From the NCBI GenBank assembly GCA_025449935.1, contig JANWIJ010000023.1:1-64000 (forward strand): a stretch of DNA of 64,000 nucleotides. The letters run 5' to 3'. Positions within the stretch are counted from its first letter, which is position 1, and each line of letters opens with the position of its first letter. The position numbers and the translations under genes were made by a program. The DNA is from Chitinophagaceae bacterium (lineage in GTDB: Bacteria; Bacteroidota; Bacteroidia; Chitinophagales; Chitinophagaceae). This document shows positions 7,796-16,186 of the stretch, piece by piece. A model generated the notes under the pieces. It did not search any database. It had not been told where the DNA came from and saw nothing but the letters and a program-made list of their open reading frames with translations.

Positions 7796-8872
7796 TTAAT
7801 CCTGTTTTAGACAAGAGATCCTGGCCGGGTATTCCCAGGTCGATCTTTTTACCTCCTCCGTAACCGTGAACTGGCTGGCACTTTCTTCAAATGATTTTTC
7901 AACCAAGTCCCGGTTAGCATCGATGGAAAAGGGAACCAGTAACGCGCTTATATCGCCCTCCACAGCCTGGTTCATATTCCATATTTTCGAGGAAGCCCGG
8001 CAACTAAAATCAACAGCTGAAAAAGACAGGGATTTCTGCTGTGGCTGTTCAGCTGTTTTAAAATAGATTTTTTTGTGGCCGATGTCGTACACAATACTCC
8101 ATTTTGTATGAGAGCCCTGCGCCACTTTGCCGAGTATATTGAAGGCATAATCAATAACAGGCACACCCAGGTCCGTTTGCTGAAATCGCTGCACCATATT
8201 GCAGGCAGTGGCAAAACGGTCAATTGAGTTGTCTGTAAATGAACGCACATTTCCACCCGAAGATTTTATGGCAGCGGCGGTTTGGTTTATGGATTCCTCG
8301 TAGGAGTTATTGGTCAGGACAGCAAATGGAAGATCCTTTCCTTCATGTACCAGCATTTCACCGTCGATGAATTCAATCGTTGCCACATTACCTGCACCGT
8401 CAGCAACTAAATAATGCAGGGGCGTGGTTCCTTTGGAAGCGATCCTTATCTTTTTATCTGTAGCGATAATATCTTTTACAGAACCACAGTTGTCAAGCTG
8501 GTATTGTATCCATTGCAACACACCGAGGGCGGGTCTTTGATCTGGTTCAGGGTACCGGGTACCATCCAACCACATCAGCTCTACCACTAAACCCTGCTCA
8601 TTCATTCCGCCGGTGGGAAATTCTTTGCCGTACTGGTTAAACGTAATGCTGCCATAACGGGACACCCAGCTGATCGTCTCTCCGTCATTTGTCTTACGGG
8701 AGGTTTTGGATAATCCCTTCTGGTTGGTGCAAACCATCCCATTCCCTGTCACCCAGTCATAATTGCGGCCGAATACCATTTGTCCGTCTTTATTGATAAA
8801 AAAGGTGGTGCAGGCAAAAACATCCACGGCCAACAGGAGCAGGAAGGCAAAAAGCGGGAAGATCTTTTTCAT
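7796..8872 (-). CDS. Exported choloylglycine hydrolase-family (linear amide C-N) Ntn-hydrolase
   Basis: 358 residues. A signal peptide ends right before Cys21 in VFACTTFFINKDG, so cleavage would expose the N-terminal nucleophile Cys, as expected for the conjugated bile acid hydrolase / penicillin V acylase group. The next conserved block, FGRNYDWV (residues 34-41), supplies the Arg and Asp of the active site. Later blocks (GGMNEQGLVVELMWLD, YLVADGAGNVATIEF, AVLTNN) also fit the family. It hydrolyses a linear amide such as an N-acyl amino acid, acyl-homoserine lactone or bile-salt-type substrate; which one cannot be told. Periplasmic or outer-membrane location is inferred. Confidence 0.88.
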   Translation of the reverse strand: MKKIFPLFAFLLLLAVDVFACTTFFINKDGQMVFGRNYDWVTGNGMVCTNQKGLSKTSRKTNDGETISWVSRYGSITFNQYGKEFPTGGMNEQGLVVELMWLDGTRYPEPDQRPALGVLQWIQYQLDNCGSVKDIIATDKKIRIASKGTTPLHYLVADGAGNVATIEFIDGEMLVHEGKDLPFAVLTNNSYEESINQTAAAIKSSGGNVRSFTDNSIDRFATACNMVQRFQQTDLGVPVIDYAFNILGKVAQGSHTKWSIVYDIGHKKIYFKTAEQPQQKSLSFSAVDFSCRASSKIWNMNQAVEGDISALLVPFSIDANRDLVEKSFEESASQFTVTEEVKRSTWEYPARISCLKQD

Positions 8873-8935
8873 GTATTGAAATTACCGTCAGCAGAGAGGA
8901 TTGACAAGGAAATTAGTACAGGCGGTCCGGTTCTG

Positions 8936-8992
8936 AAACAAAATACTTCCTGCAGGCCGGCTGGTCCCTGCAGGAAGTATCAAACTTTTTTG
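8936..8992. terminator. Strong bidirectional terminator
   Basis: A perfect 13-bp stem (8943-8955 with 8968-8980) encloses a 12-nt loop. The minus-strand exit is TTTTGTTT and the plus-strand exit has a T-run at 8986-8991. It follows the small secreted-protein gene at 9001-9156. Confidence 0.88.
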
Positions 8993-9000
8993 AAAATAGC

Positions 9001-9156
9001 TTAACTGAAAATACAGGTCCGCTTACATTCTTTTTTCATTTCCTTTTTCTCGGCCTTTTTTTCAATGTTTGCTTTTTTCTTATTGGATGTGAAACTGGCA
9101 AATGCGACTGCTGCAACACCTGCCATCAATGCTACGGCGACCACCAATTTTTTCAT
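9001..9156 (-). CDS. 51-residue lysine-rich secreted protein with CxxxC end
   Basis: A short gene, ATG at 9156 to TAA at 9001. The product starts with a clean signal peptide (KKLVVAVALMAGVAAVAFAS), followed by a very Lys/Glu-rich charged helix (NKKKANIEKKAEKKEMKKE) and the terminal CKRTCIFS with two cysteines four apart. I recall similar short 'signal + KKE + CKxTCIFS' proteins in other Chitinophagaceae, but no function is known. The perfect terminator right after the stop codon supports a real transcription unit. It could be a metal-binding or envelope-associated peptide; this is a guess. Confidence 0.65.
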   Translation of the reverse strand: MKKLVVAVALMAGVAAVAFASFTSNKKKANIEKKAEKKEMKKECKRTCIFS

Positions 9157-9276
9157 GTGCTGAAATTTTATACTTAAAAGTTACAATAAAACCCGGTTAT
9201 TTCACCCGGTTGTTTTGATGAATGGCAAAAAAACCATACAAAGCGGAAGGCCTGTTCGGATCACCCGTTCAGTAAT

Positions 9277-9284
9277 TATATTTG
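9277..9284 (+). promoter_or_regulatory. TAnnTTTG -7 element of the tRNA-Lys gene
   Basis: TATATTTG ends 7 bases before the first tRNA base, exactly where a promoter with a start site at the tRNA 5' end is expected. A weak TTCG 18 bases upstream may serve as the -33 box. Confidence 0.6.
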
Positions 9285-9291
9285 CTGTCCC

Positions 9292-9364
9292 GACTCCGTA
9301 GCTCAGTTGGTAGAGCTACTGACTCTTAATCAGTAGGTCCAGGGTTCGAGTCCCTGCGGGGTCA
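9292..9364 (+). tRNA. tRNA-Lys (anticodon CTT)
   Basis: A full 73-base cloverleaf can be folded. The acceptor stem is GACTCCG/CGGGGTC with discriminator A, and the D arm contains AGTTGGTAGA. The anticodon stem is ACTGA/TCAGT with loop CTCTTAA, giving anticodon CTT (reads AAG), and the T stem is CAGGG/CCCTG with loop TTCGAGT. CCA is not encoded. Confidence 0.97.
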
Positions 9365-9377
9365 CGAAGGGATACCG

Positions 9378-9400
9378 GGCAATGCATAGCATTGCCTTTT
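9378..9400 (+). terminator. Terminator after tRNA-Lys
   Basis: Perfect 8-bp stem GGCAATGC / GCATTGCC with a 3-nt loop, followed by TTTT. Confidence 0.75.
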
Positions 9401-9429
9401 GCTTGCAAAAACTGGGAGGAGAAGTTTAT

Positions 9430-9458
9430 CCCGCCACGGCGGGAAGTCCCTGCGGGGT
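9430..9458. repeat. Palindrome plus partial copy of the tRNA-Lys 3' end
   Basis: CCCGCC-AC-GGCGGG (9430-9443) is followed by AGTCCCTGCGGGGT (9445-9458), an exact 14-base copy of the T-arm/acceptor segment of the tRNA at 9349-9362. It lies 96 bases downstream in the same orientation. Confidence 0.7.
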
Positions 9459-9481
9459 AACTGAGGGAAACCAGGAATATT

Positions 9482-10129
9482 TTATTCCTTCATGGATTCC
9501 GGTTTGACCAGGATATTTTTCTTTACCAGGCTGGCCGCCATCAATTGACCGTAAGTGTGGGCCAGTGTTGTTTTAGTAGTAATATCAAATGAACGGCTTC
9601 GTGCCGAATAAATCATTTGTTTGGAAACAAGGTCATAAAAATTGTTTTCCCAGACGTATTTGGTTTCTTCTCCATAATAACCAGGGGTGTAGATCTGCTC
9701 GGCCACGGTATTGTAATACCTGGTGAACCCGCTGAGCTGGTTGAATTTTGTATAGTCAGTTACTTTCCCGGGAACAAAATAAGGTTGCTTCGTTTTATCC
9801 AGTAGGACGATTGTCATGACGGCATCAAAACCCTTTCCTTCCAGGGCCGTTTTTGCTTTGGCGGTATCGCCTTTCGCGAATGTCCCGGCAGGGTATATTT
9901 TGTTGCTGGCAATGGCCAGGTAGCCCATTCCCCGGAGATCATCCGCCAGGTGGTTTTCAATTTTCACCTGCAGGTCATTTTCTGATTCGGGAAGTACACC
10001 CAGCACAAGTACTTTCTTATATTTTTTGGGAGCAGCCTCATTTGCCGTCCATATCTGTGTTATTTTAGTGGGCTGGCAGGAAGTGAGTAAAGCCAACAGC
10101 GGAACGAAGCATAGATTTTTCATGATCAT
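9482..10129 (-). CDS. Lipoprotein, unknown function (DUF4136-like look)
   Basis: 215 residues (213 if translation starts at the second ATG, 10123). Lipoprotein signal with lipobox LLTSC. The mature part has an alpha/beta layout: a KKYKKVLVLGV strand, an amphipathic helix (VKIENHLADDLRGMGYLA), a GFDAVMTIVLLDK strand and a Tyr-rich central region (GFTRYYNTVAEQIYTPGYYGEETKYVWENNFYD). A C-terminal helix ends it. This resembles DUF4136-type envelope lipoproteins, but I could not confirm the family. It lies 73 bases after the TPR protein gene on the same strand. Confidence 0.7.
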   Translation of the reverse strand: MIMKNLCFVPLLALLTSCQPTKITQIWTANEAAPKKYKKVLVLGVLPESENDLQVKIENHLADDLRGMGYLAIASNKIYPAGTFAKGDTAKAKTALEGKGFDAVMTIVLLDKTKQPYFVPGKVTDYTKFNQLSGFTRYYNTVAEQIYTPGYYGEETKYVWENNFYDLVSKQMIYSARSRSFDITTKTTLAHTYGQLMAASLVKKNILVKPESMKE

Positions 10130-10202
10130 ACGTTAAAGAACTAAAGTATAAAAGATATGAACACCGGGTAGTGAGTAAGGTCATGGGTGAAGAAGAGTTT
10201 GG

Positions 10203-11996
10203 TCAGCCGGCATTTCCAGGCACATGAGGTTCTACGGGCTCATCTTTAAAAACCGTTTTCAACCGGTGTAATTTTTTTGATTGAAGAAACCGGGTCACTC
10301 TTTTTTCCGTGATATGATGCAGGGGTACAAGGAGACAGGCGATCAGGACCTTTATGCCTAATATGGGTAAGGGTGCTCCATGAAACAAGTGATGGAGTCT
10401 TGCATCCAGGATGAGGATAATAAACTCAAAAATGAAGATAAATGATACAAAGGTCAGTCCTCTTACCAGCCATTGGGGCGGGTGAAAGAAGCCAATGATC
10501 AGCAGGACTGTCAATAATAAAATACCACCAAGGATAATGACCCGGTATTGAATATCATGTTTTCTTTCAGTTGCTTTTATTTCTGCTTCCTCCGCTTTTT
10601 TCATACTTTCTTCCTCGGCAGCTATTTCCTCTTTTAGTATCTCGTCCTTTCTGCTCAGGTTGTCAAGACTGTCCCGGTACATGTAATAATTGCCTCGGGC
10701 CTGCCAGGCATTCTTATAATCGCTTAATGCTGTATAAACAGAGTCAAGATTCTGATAAATCAAAGGAAGGTTCCTGATATCAGCAATTGAATCATATATT
10801 GCGAGTGACAACTTCATTTGCTGTAAGGCTTCCGGATATCTTTTACATTCATCTAAAAAATCTGCGTAATCATATATTTTACTTGCCAAAATTATCTTCG
10901 GCGAATATTGATATGCATAATCAATTGACTTACGATAATAGAAATCCGCAGAATCCTGGTTGTTGGCTATAAATTGATAAGTAGCTTTAATATTGAAGGA
11001 AGAAGCTGTATCACCTATCTGGGTAAAATAATCTTCCAGTTTATACTTTTTTCCTGCTGCTGCTGCTTTAATAAGTTCATTCTGATCATAATAGATTCTC
11101 CAAATTCCCAATACTGCGCTGTATTTGTAATTGAAATTAGAGGTCAGTTCCGCTCTTTTAATAACATCTTCGAATAATTTTTCCGCCATGGAAAAATTCT
11201 TCATTTCTCTGTAAGCATCAGCAATTAAATTGTCATCGTTCAATACTCCGGCAACCAGGCCAATTTTTTCAAACTCTTTTTTTGCTGCCTGGTAATATGT
11301 TATTGCTTTTTCAAATTCTTTGATCTCTGCAAAATTTCCCCCAAGTACCTGGCTGACTTCGGCAATATATTTTGGATTGTTTGAGGCAATTGCATATTTT
11401 TTAGCTGCAAATTGATTTTTGAATACTTCCAGTCTGTTTCCCTGCATGAAGTACATGTGCGCTTTGCGGTAGAAATAATTATACCTTGTACTATCTTCAA
11501 TGCCGTCTTTATTAAGGTCTACCCGGTTATAGTATTCATTGGCTTTATCAAAATCTCTCTGGCTGCTGTAAAACCTGCCGAGTATAGATAACATGACTAT
11601 TTCCTCATTTGACATTCTTTCTTTAATGGCATAGTTAAGTGCCTGGAGATACCAGGTCACCGCCTTTTCGGAATTAGAAGAATTAGCATAGCTGGACCCG
11701 CCCGACCTGTATGCTGCAAACATATCCTGTTTCTTTCCTGAACTAGTTGCCCATTCGATCATCAATTGAATCAGGCTGTCGCCGGCGCTATAATTTTTAC
11801 GGATAAAATGAAAGGTGGCGAGGCTGCCGGCATTTCTTATTTTTTCAGTTACAGTTTTGACTGAAATTACATTTCCCTCCAGTTTACGCTGTTCAGCCAG
11901 TTTTTCATCTTTGTTCTGGCCATGTATAAAAAAAGATCCGTAAAAAAAAGAGAGAGCCAATAATGCTATTATTCTGGCCAGGTTGCGAAACGGCAT
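10203..11996 (-). CDS. TPR-repeat membrane protein without an output domain
   Basis: 597 residues. A signal peptide (IIALLALSFFYGSFFIHGQ) is followed by about 400 residues of tetratricopeptide-type helical hairpins (for example AVTWYLQALNYAIK, DFDKANEYYNRV, EFEKAITYYQAAKKEFEKIG, RYPEALQQMKLSLAIYD). A charged coiled coil (EILKEEIAAEEESMKKAEEAEIKATERKHD is its core, at about 470-500) precedes a C-terminal region with three or four membrane helices and a short basic tail. Bacteroidota TPR sensors usually continue into a histidine kinase or HTH/LytTR output; none is present here. It may be a periplasmic scaffold or a sensor with a separate partner. Confidence 0.75.
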   Translation of the reverse strand: MPFRNLARIIALLALSFFYGSFFIHGQNKDEKLAEQRKLEGNVISVKTVTEKIRNAGSLATFHFIRKNYSAGDSLIQLMIEWATSSGKKQDMFAAYRSGGSSYANSSNSEKAVTWYLQALNYAIKERMSNEEIVMLSILGRFYSSQRDFDKANEYYNRVDLNKDGIEDSTRYNYFYRKAHMYFMQGNRLEVFKNQFAAKKYAIASNNPKYIAEVSQVLGGNFAEIKEFEKAITYYQAAKKEFEKIGLVAGVLNDDNLIADAYREMKNFSMAEKLFEDVIKRAELTSNFNYKYSAVLGIWRIYYDQNELIKAAAAGKKYKLEDYFTQIGDTASSFNIKATYQFIANNQDSADFYYRKSIDYAYQYSPKIILASKIYDYADFLDECKRYPEALQQMKLSLAIYDSIADIRNLPLIYQNLDSVYTALSDYKNAWQARGNYYMYRDSLDNLSRKDEILKEEIAAEEESMKKAEEAEIKATERKHDIQYRVIILGGILLLTVLLIIGFFHPPQWLVRGLTFVSFIFIFEFIILILDARLHHLFHGAPLPILGIKVLIACLLVPLHHITEKRVTRFLQSKKLHRLKTVFKDEPVEPHVPGNAG

Positions 11997-12090
11997 TAGT
12001 TGGTTTTACTTCAAAAGTTAGGCAACTTGTGCGTGCCGGAAAAGTGATTAGTTACCTATTATTTTCCCCACCTGTGAATAACTCCAAATC

Positions 12091-12120
12091 TTGGGCACAA
12101 AGCCTGTTTTGGTATATTTG
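12091..12120 (+). promoter_or_regulatory. Promoter of parE
   Basis: TTG (12091-12093), a 19-base spacer and TATATTTG (12113-12120) match the Bacteroidota -33/-7 consensus well. The predicted start lies about 80 bases before the parE ATG. Confidence 0.75.
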
Positions 12121-12203
12121 CCCGGAGGGTCAGCCATAAATTGACCTGAAGCCGATAACCAACGGAAAAACACACTATTTACCATTAGAACGTACCGCTG
12201 AAC

Positions 12204-14102
12204 ATGGCAAAAGAAAAGGAAACTTCCAACCTGTTTGACTATACCGAAGAGAGTATCAAATCCCTCGACTGGAAAGAACATATCCGTCTCAGGCCGGGTA
12301 TGTATATCGGCAAACTGGGTGATGGCTCATCGCCCGACGATGGAATTTATGTCTTGGTGAAGGAGGTTATGGATAACTGTATTGATGAATACACGATGGG
12401 CTATGGCAAAACGGTGGAGCTGACCATTGACGGCAAAACGGTTTCCATCCGTGACTACGGCCGGGGTATACCTCTTGGAAAAGTGGTGGATGTCGTCAGT
12501 AAGATCAATACCGGGGCTAAATACGACAGCAAAGCTTTCCAGAAATCAGTAGGTCTGAATGGGGTGGGCACCAAAGCCGTTAATGCACTGAGTCATCATT
12601 TTAAAGTGACGGCCATCCGCGAAGGAAAAGAAAAGACGGCTGAATTTGAGAGAGGTGTTTTGATCAAGGAATACAAAGAGGCAAAAACCGGGGAGCAAAA
12701 CGGCACACTGGTCACCTTCATCCCCGATGAAACTGTTTTTAAACATTTTAAATTTCATCCCGAGTTTTTAGAGAACCAGATCTGGAATTATTGCTTTCTA
12801 AATGCGGGGCTGAAAATTATTTTTAACGGGAAGAGTTTTGTCAGTAAAAACGGTTTGCTGGATCTCCTGCAGCGAAAAACCAATGAAGATGAGATCCGTT
12901 ACCCGATCATTCACCTGACCGGGAATGATATTGAAATAGCCCTTTCGCACACCAATGAATACGGGGAAGATATTTACAGTTTTGTAAACGGGCAGCATAC
13001 CACGCAGGGCGGTACGCACCAGCAGGCTTTCCGGGAAGCCTATGTAAAAACGATCCGGGATTTCTTTAAAAAGGATTATGATGCTTCTGATATACGAACG
13101 GGCATTGTTGCAGCCGTTTCAGTGAGGGTGGTGGAACCTGTTTTTGAGTCGCAGACGAAAACTAAACTTGGTTCGGCGAATGTGGATGTGAACGGGCCCA
13201 GCATGCGGCAGTTTGTAGGTGATTTTTTAGCCAAAGAATTAGACAATTACCTGCACAAGAATCCAGCCATAGCTGACGGTTTAAAAAAACGAATTGAACA
13301 AAGTGAACGGGAAAGGAAGGAACTGGCGGGTATAAAGAAACTGGCCAATGAAAGAGCTAAGAAGGCTAATCTTCATAACCGTAAACTCCGGGATTGCCGC
13401 TATCACCTGGATGATGAAGCCCCGGCGAAAGGAAAAGAGGAATTTGTGGCGAAGCAAAAAGAAACAACCATTTTCATTACCGAAGGAGACAGCGCCAGCG
13501 GCTCGATCACGAAAGCAAGAAACGTGGAAACACAGGCTGTATTCAGCTTGCGGGGCAAGCCGCTGAACTGCTTTGGCCTTACCAAGAAAGTCGTGTATGA
13601 GAACGAAGAATTCAACCTGCTGCAGCATGCGCTGAATATCGAAGAGGGACTCGAAGGTCTCCGGTTCAATAACGTGATAATCGCCACGGATGCGGACGTG
13701 GACGGCATGCATATCCGTTTATTGTTAATGACATTCTTCCTGCAATTCTTCCCCGACCTTGTAAAGCATGAAAAAGTATACGTGCTGGAAACCCCTTTGT
13801 TCCGGGTGAGGAACAAGCAGGAAACGATTTATTGTTTCAGTGAACAGGAAAAACAGGCGGCGATGAAAAAACTGGGGGTCAAACCGGAGGTAACGAGGTT
13901 TAAGGGGTTAGGTGAGATCAGCCCGGATGAATTTGCCCAGTTTATCGGCACAGAAATGAAAAAGCAACTGATGCGGGTCGAAGAAGGGGAACATATACAG
14001 CAATTGCTGGAATATTATATGGGCAAGAATACACCCGACAGGCAGGAGTTTATTATAAATAATTTGAAAGTGGAGCTGGATGCTCCGGTCGAAAATAATT
14101 AG
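12204..14102 (+). CDS. parE: DNA topoisomerase IV subunit B
   Basis: 632 residues. The GHKL ATPase domain shows [14 protein letters not shown], the Asn in [25 protein letters not shown], and the [14 protein letters not shown] lid. The transducer domain carries the QTKTKLGS motif ([12 protein letters not shown]). The TOPRIM domain has the [10 protein letters not shown] motif and the [15 protein letters not shown] metal site, ending in [15 protein letters not shown]. Length and lack of a long insert fit ParE better than GyrB, and the partner parC lies downstream in the same cluster. Together they unlink replicated chromosomes using ATP. Confidence 0.93.
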   Translation: MAKEKETSNLFDYTEESIKSLDWKEHIRLRPGMYIGKLGDGSSPDDGIYVLVKEVMDNCIDEYTMGYGKTVELTIDGKTVSIRDYGRGIPLGKVVDVVSKINTGAKYDSKAFQKSVGLNGVGTKAVNALSHHFKVTAIREGKEKTAEFERGVLIKEYKEAKTGEQNGTLVTFIPDETVFKHFKFHPEFLENQIWNYCFLNAGLKIIFNGKSFVSKNGLLDLLQRKTNEDEIRYPIIHLTGNDIEIALSHTNEYGEDIYSFVNGQHTTQGGTHQQAFREAYVKTIRDFFKKDYDASDIRTGIVAAVSVRVVEPVFESQTKTKLGSANVDVNGPSMRQFVGDFLAKELDNYLHKNPAIADGLKKRIEQSERERKELAGIKKLANERAKKANLHNRKLRDCRYHLDDEAPAKGKEEFVAKQKETTIFITEGDSASGSITKARNVETQAVFSLRGKPLNCFGLTKKVVYENEEFNLLQHALNIEEGLEGLRFNNVIIATDADVDGMHIRLLLMTFFLQFFPDLVKHEKVYVLETPLFRVRNKQETIYCFSEQEKQAAMKKLGVKPEVTRFKGLGEISPDEFAQFIGTEMKKQLMRVEEGEHIQQLLEYYMGKNTPDRQEFIINNLKVELDAPVENN

Positions 14103-14126
14103 TGATTAAAAATTAGTAATTAACAG
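14099..14126 (+). repeat. Left AT-rich inverted repeat flanking the four-helix-bundle gene
   Basis: These 28 bases, which begin inside the parE stop codon, match the reverse complement of 14491-14518 at about 22 of 28 positions. The two repeats bracket the 14131-14490 gene. Confidence 0.6.
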
Positions 14127-14130
14127 TTCC

Positions 14131-14490
14131 GTGAAGCAGGAAAATCTCATACTTACTAAGACCTATGATTTCGGGTTGCGCGTATTGAAGCTTTACCTTC
14201 ACCTGAGGAAAAAGAAGGTGGATCCCGGAATATGTCAGCAATTACTAAGAAGCGGAACTTCGGTTGGCGCAAATACAGAGGAGGCTGCCGGCGGCTCATC
14301 CAGGAAAGACTTCATTAACAAACTGCAAATAGCCTACCGTGAACCAAGAGAAACAAGGTACTGGTTACGTTTAATGCGGGATGCGCAATTATTGGAAGCG
14401 AAATTTGCTGAATCGTTTATATCAGATTGCGAGGAAATAATTAAGATATTAACAGCTATTATAAACTCTTCGAAAAGGGGAACGCCTTAA
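14131..14490 (+). CDS. Four-helix-bundle protein (S23 / intervening-sequence protein family)
   Basis: 119 residues from a GTG start. The LILTKTYDFGLRVLKLYLHL opening, the LRSGTSVGANTEEAAGGSSRKDFINKLQIAYREPRETRYWLRLM core and the following helix are diagnostic for the 23S rRNA intervening-sequence protein family (TIGR02436/PF05635 type). The fold is the same as that of the Avd accessory protein of diversity-generating retroelements. No reverse transcriptase or variable repeat is nearby, so a retroelement role is unlikely here. It sits alone between parE and a methyltransferase and is framed by AT-rich inverted repeats, suggesting it moved in as a unit. Molecular role unknown. Confidence 0.88.
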   Translation: MKQENLILTKTYDFGLRVLKLYLHLRKKKVDPGICQQLLRSGTSVGANTEEAAGGSSRKDFINKLQIAYREPRETRYWLRLMRDAQLLEAKFAESFISDCEEIIKILTAIINSSKRGTP

Positions 14491-14518
14491 TTATTAATTG
14501 TTAATTCTTAATTACTAA
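14491..14518 (-). repeat. Right AT-rich inverted repeat flanking the four-helix-bundle gene
   Basis: Imperfect reverse complement (about 22 of 28 bases) of 14099-14126. It begins right after the stop codon of the four-helix-bundle gene. Confidence 0.6.
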
Positions 14519-14525
14519 CTATAAC

Positions 14526-15320
14526 GTGTTCGAATTTCACGCCGATAGGAAAAGATACTTTGACATCCAGGTTTTAAACGCCGAGAAGTATGTCATTCCG
14601 TTCATTGAAGAAAAATTTCCGATTAAGCCAGGAATGCGGGTGCTGGAAATCGGCTGCGGCGAGGGAGGAGTCCTGAAAGCGTTTATCAATAAAGGATGTG
14701 AAGGGGTAGGCGTTGAACTGGATGCCCCCAGGATTGTGGATGCCCAAAGATTCCTGCCCGAAGATATAGCAGCGGGCAGGCTGCGGTTCGTGGTAAAGGA
14801 CATTTATGAAGTGGATGTGCAAAAGGATTTTAACGGGTTATTTGACATTATTGTATTGAAGGATGTGATTGAGCACATCCATGACCAGCCAAAACTGATC
14901 GGGTGGATGAAGCATTTTTTAAAACCCGGCGGAATCGTGTTCTTTGGTTTTCCACCCTGGTATATGCCCTTTGGCGGTCACCAGCAGATGTGTCAGTCAA
15001 CGATTTCAAAACTACCTTATATACATTTGCTGCCAGCCGGTATGTACCGCTGGCTGTTAAAAAAGAAAAAAGAACCGGTAGACGCGCTGATGGAAATAAG
15101 GGAGACAGGGATCAGTATTGAGCGGTTTGAAAAGATCTGTAAAGAACAGGGATACCGTTTTTTTCATACCCGCCATTATTTTCTGAATCCCATCTATGAA
15201 TGGAAATTTGGCTGGAAGCCGAAACGGCAATCCGTAATCATCAAGGCCATACCGTTTGTACGGAATTTTTTTACAACCTGTGTTTATTATATTATTCAAC
15301 CTGATAAAAAATCTATATGA
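14526..15320 (+). CDS. Class I SAM-dependent methyltransferase
   Basis: 264 residues from a GTG start. Motif I MRVLEIGCGEGGVLKAF binds S-adenosylmethionine. GVELD follows as the acidic end of beta-2, and FDIIVLKDVIEHIHDQPKLIGWMKHFLKPGGIVFFGFPPW covers motifs II-III in the manner of small-molecule or Mtf11-type methyltransferases. The hydrophobic C-terminal part includes the SVIIKAIPFVRNFFTTCVYYII segment. Substrate unknown. Its stop overlaps the start of the next gene by 4 bases (ATGA), so the two are translationally coupled. Confidence 0.85.
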   Translation: MFEFHADRKRYFDIQVLNAEKYVIPFIEEKFPIKPGMRVLEIGCGEGGVLKAFINKGCEGVGVELDAPRIVDAQRFLPEDIAAGRLRFVVKDIYEVDVQKDFNGLFDIIVLKDVIEHIHDQPKLIGWMKHFLKPGGIVFFGFPPWYMPFGGHQQMCQSTISKLPYIHLLPAGMYRWLLKKKKEPVDALMEIRETGISIERFEKICKEQGYRFFHTRHYFLNPIYEWKFGWKPKRQSVIIKAIPFVRNFFTTCVYYIIQPDKKSI

Positions 15321-16186
15321 TACATATCGTTTTTAATGAAAGTGAAGTTGACCTGATGAAAGAGGTGATAAAGATCGATGAAAGCATTGCCGGGGATGTG
15401 GTACAGATCAAAGATGATTTTGCTGTTGGCCCCCTGCGCGATATAGAGTCCGAAGATGGCTGGCAGGCGAGAGTGGGATGGTGGAAAACCTTACTGCAGG
15501 ATTCTCCCTACGGCGAAGGGCTGGCGGGTAGTTTTGATGACCGGGAAACGGTGAGACAACTTAAAGACCGGCTCGACGAAAACCCGGAGGAACAACTCTG
15601 GATATGGATGGGACAGAACCAGCATGATGTGACCGGCTATTACTGGCTGATGCCGCAGTTCAGGCAATACCAGGGAAGGGTGATGATCCTTTACCTGAAC
15701 AACCTGCCATTTATCAATGAGAAGGGACAACTTTTTTATCCTTCCTGGCTGAACGAAATACAGCCCAAAGAATTTTTAAAAGCTAAAAAGCTGGCGAGAC
15801 CGGTCACGCTGAGCGAATTTGAAATTGACCCGGATGAATGGAGAAAAATTGCGGAGGAAAATGCCATGGTCCGCATACTCGAAGGCGGCAAAAAAATTGC
15901 CGGTAAAGATGAAAGTTTTTATGATAATGAAATTCTGAAAAATATTACGGGGGAATGGCAGAAGGCCACCCGGGCGCTGACGAATACCCTGCACCGGATG
16001 AAAATAAAGACCGGGGATGTTTTTATCATGTGGCGCATGAAAAACCTGGTTAGCCGTGGAAAAATTGAAGTGACCGGTGAAATCCATAAAGGCTGGAAAG
16101 ATTTTGATGTAAGATTACCCGGTACCAAACAGGAACCGTCTGTACAACCAGAAGACGCAACATCTGCCAATGAAGAATATCATTAA
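15317..16186 (+). CDS. DUF1835 domain protein
   Basis: 289 residues. The N-terminus MIHIVFNESEVDLMKEVI followed by DDFAVGPLRDIES and R-x-GWWKTLL is characteristic of DUF1835; the DENPEEQLWIWMGQNQHDVTGYYWLMPQF block also fits. A C-terminal helical part (DEWRKIAEENAMVRIL...) resembles the DUF3658 companion domain. Function unknown. It overlaps the methyltransferase gene by 4 bases and the DUF4260 gene by 17 bases. Confidence 0.85.
   Translation: MIHIVFNESEVDLMKEVIKIDESIAGDVVQIKDDFAVGPLRDIESEDGWQARVGWWKTLLQDSPYGEGLAGSFDDRETVRQLKDRLDENPEEQLWIWMGQNQHDVTGYYWLMPQFRQYQGRVMILYLNNLPFINEKGQLFYPSWLNEIQPKEFLKAKKLARPVTLSEFEIDPDEWRKIAEENAMVRILEGGKKIAGKDESFYDNEILKNITGEWQKATRALTNTLHRMKIKTGDVFIMWRMKNLVSRGKIEVTGEIHKGWKDFDVRLPGTKQEPSVQPEDATSANEEYH

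Noticed and set aside
9445-9458. Second tRNA gene suggested by the repeated TCCCTGCGGGG segment
   Set aside because: Only 14 bases match; no D, anticodon or T loop can be folded.
12061-12090. TGTGAATAA, a one-mismatch DnaA box, upstream of parE
   Set aside because: Only a single box without clustering, AT-rich unwinding region or dnaA/dnaN nearby; not evidence for an origin.
14131-14490. Diversity-generating retroelement accessory (Avd)
   Set aside because: Same fold family, but no reverse transcriptase, template repeat or variable repeat lies within the window.
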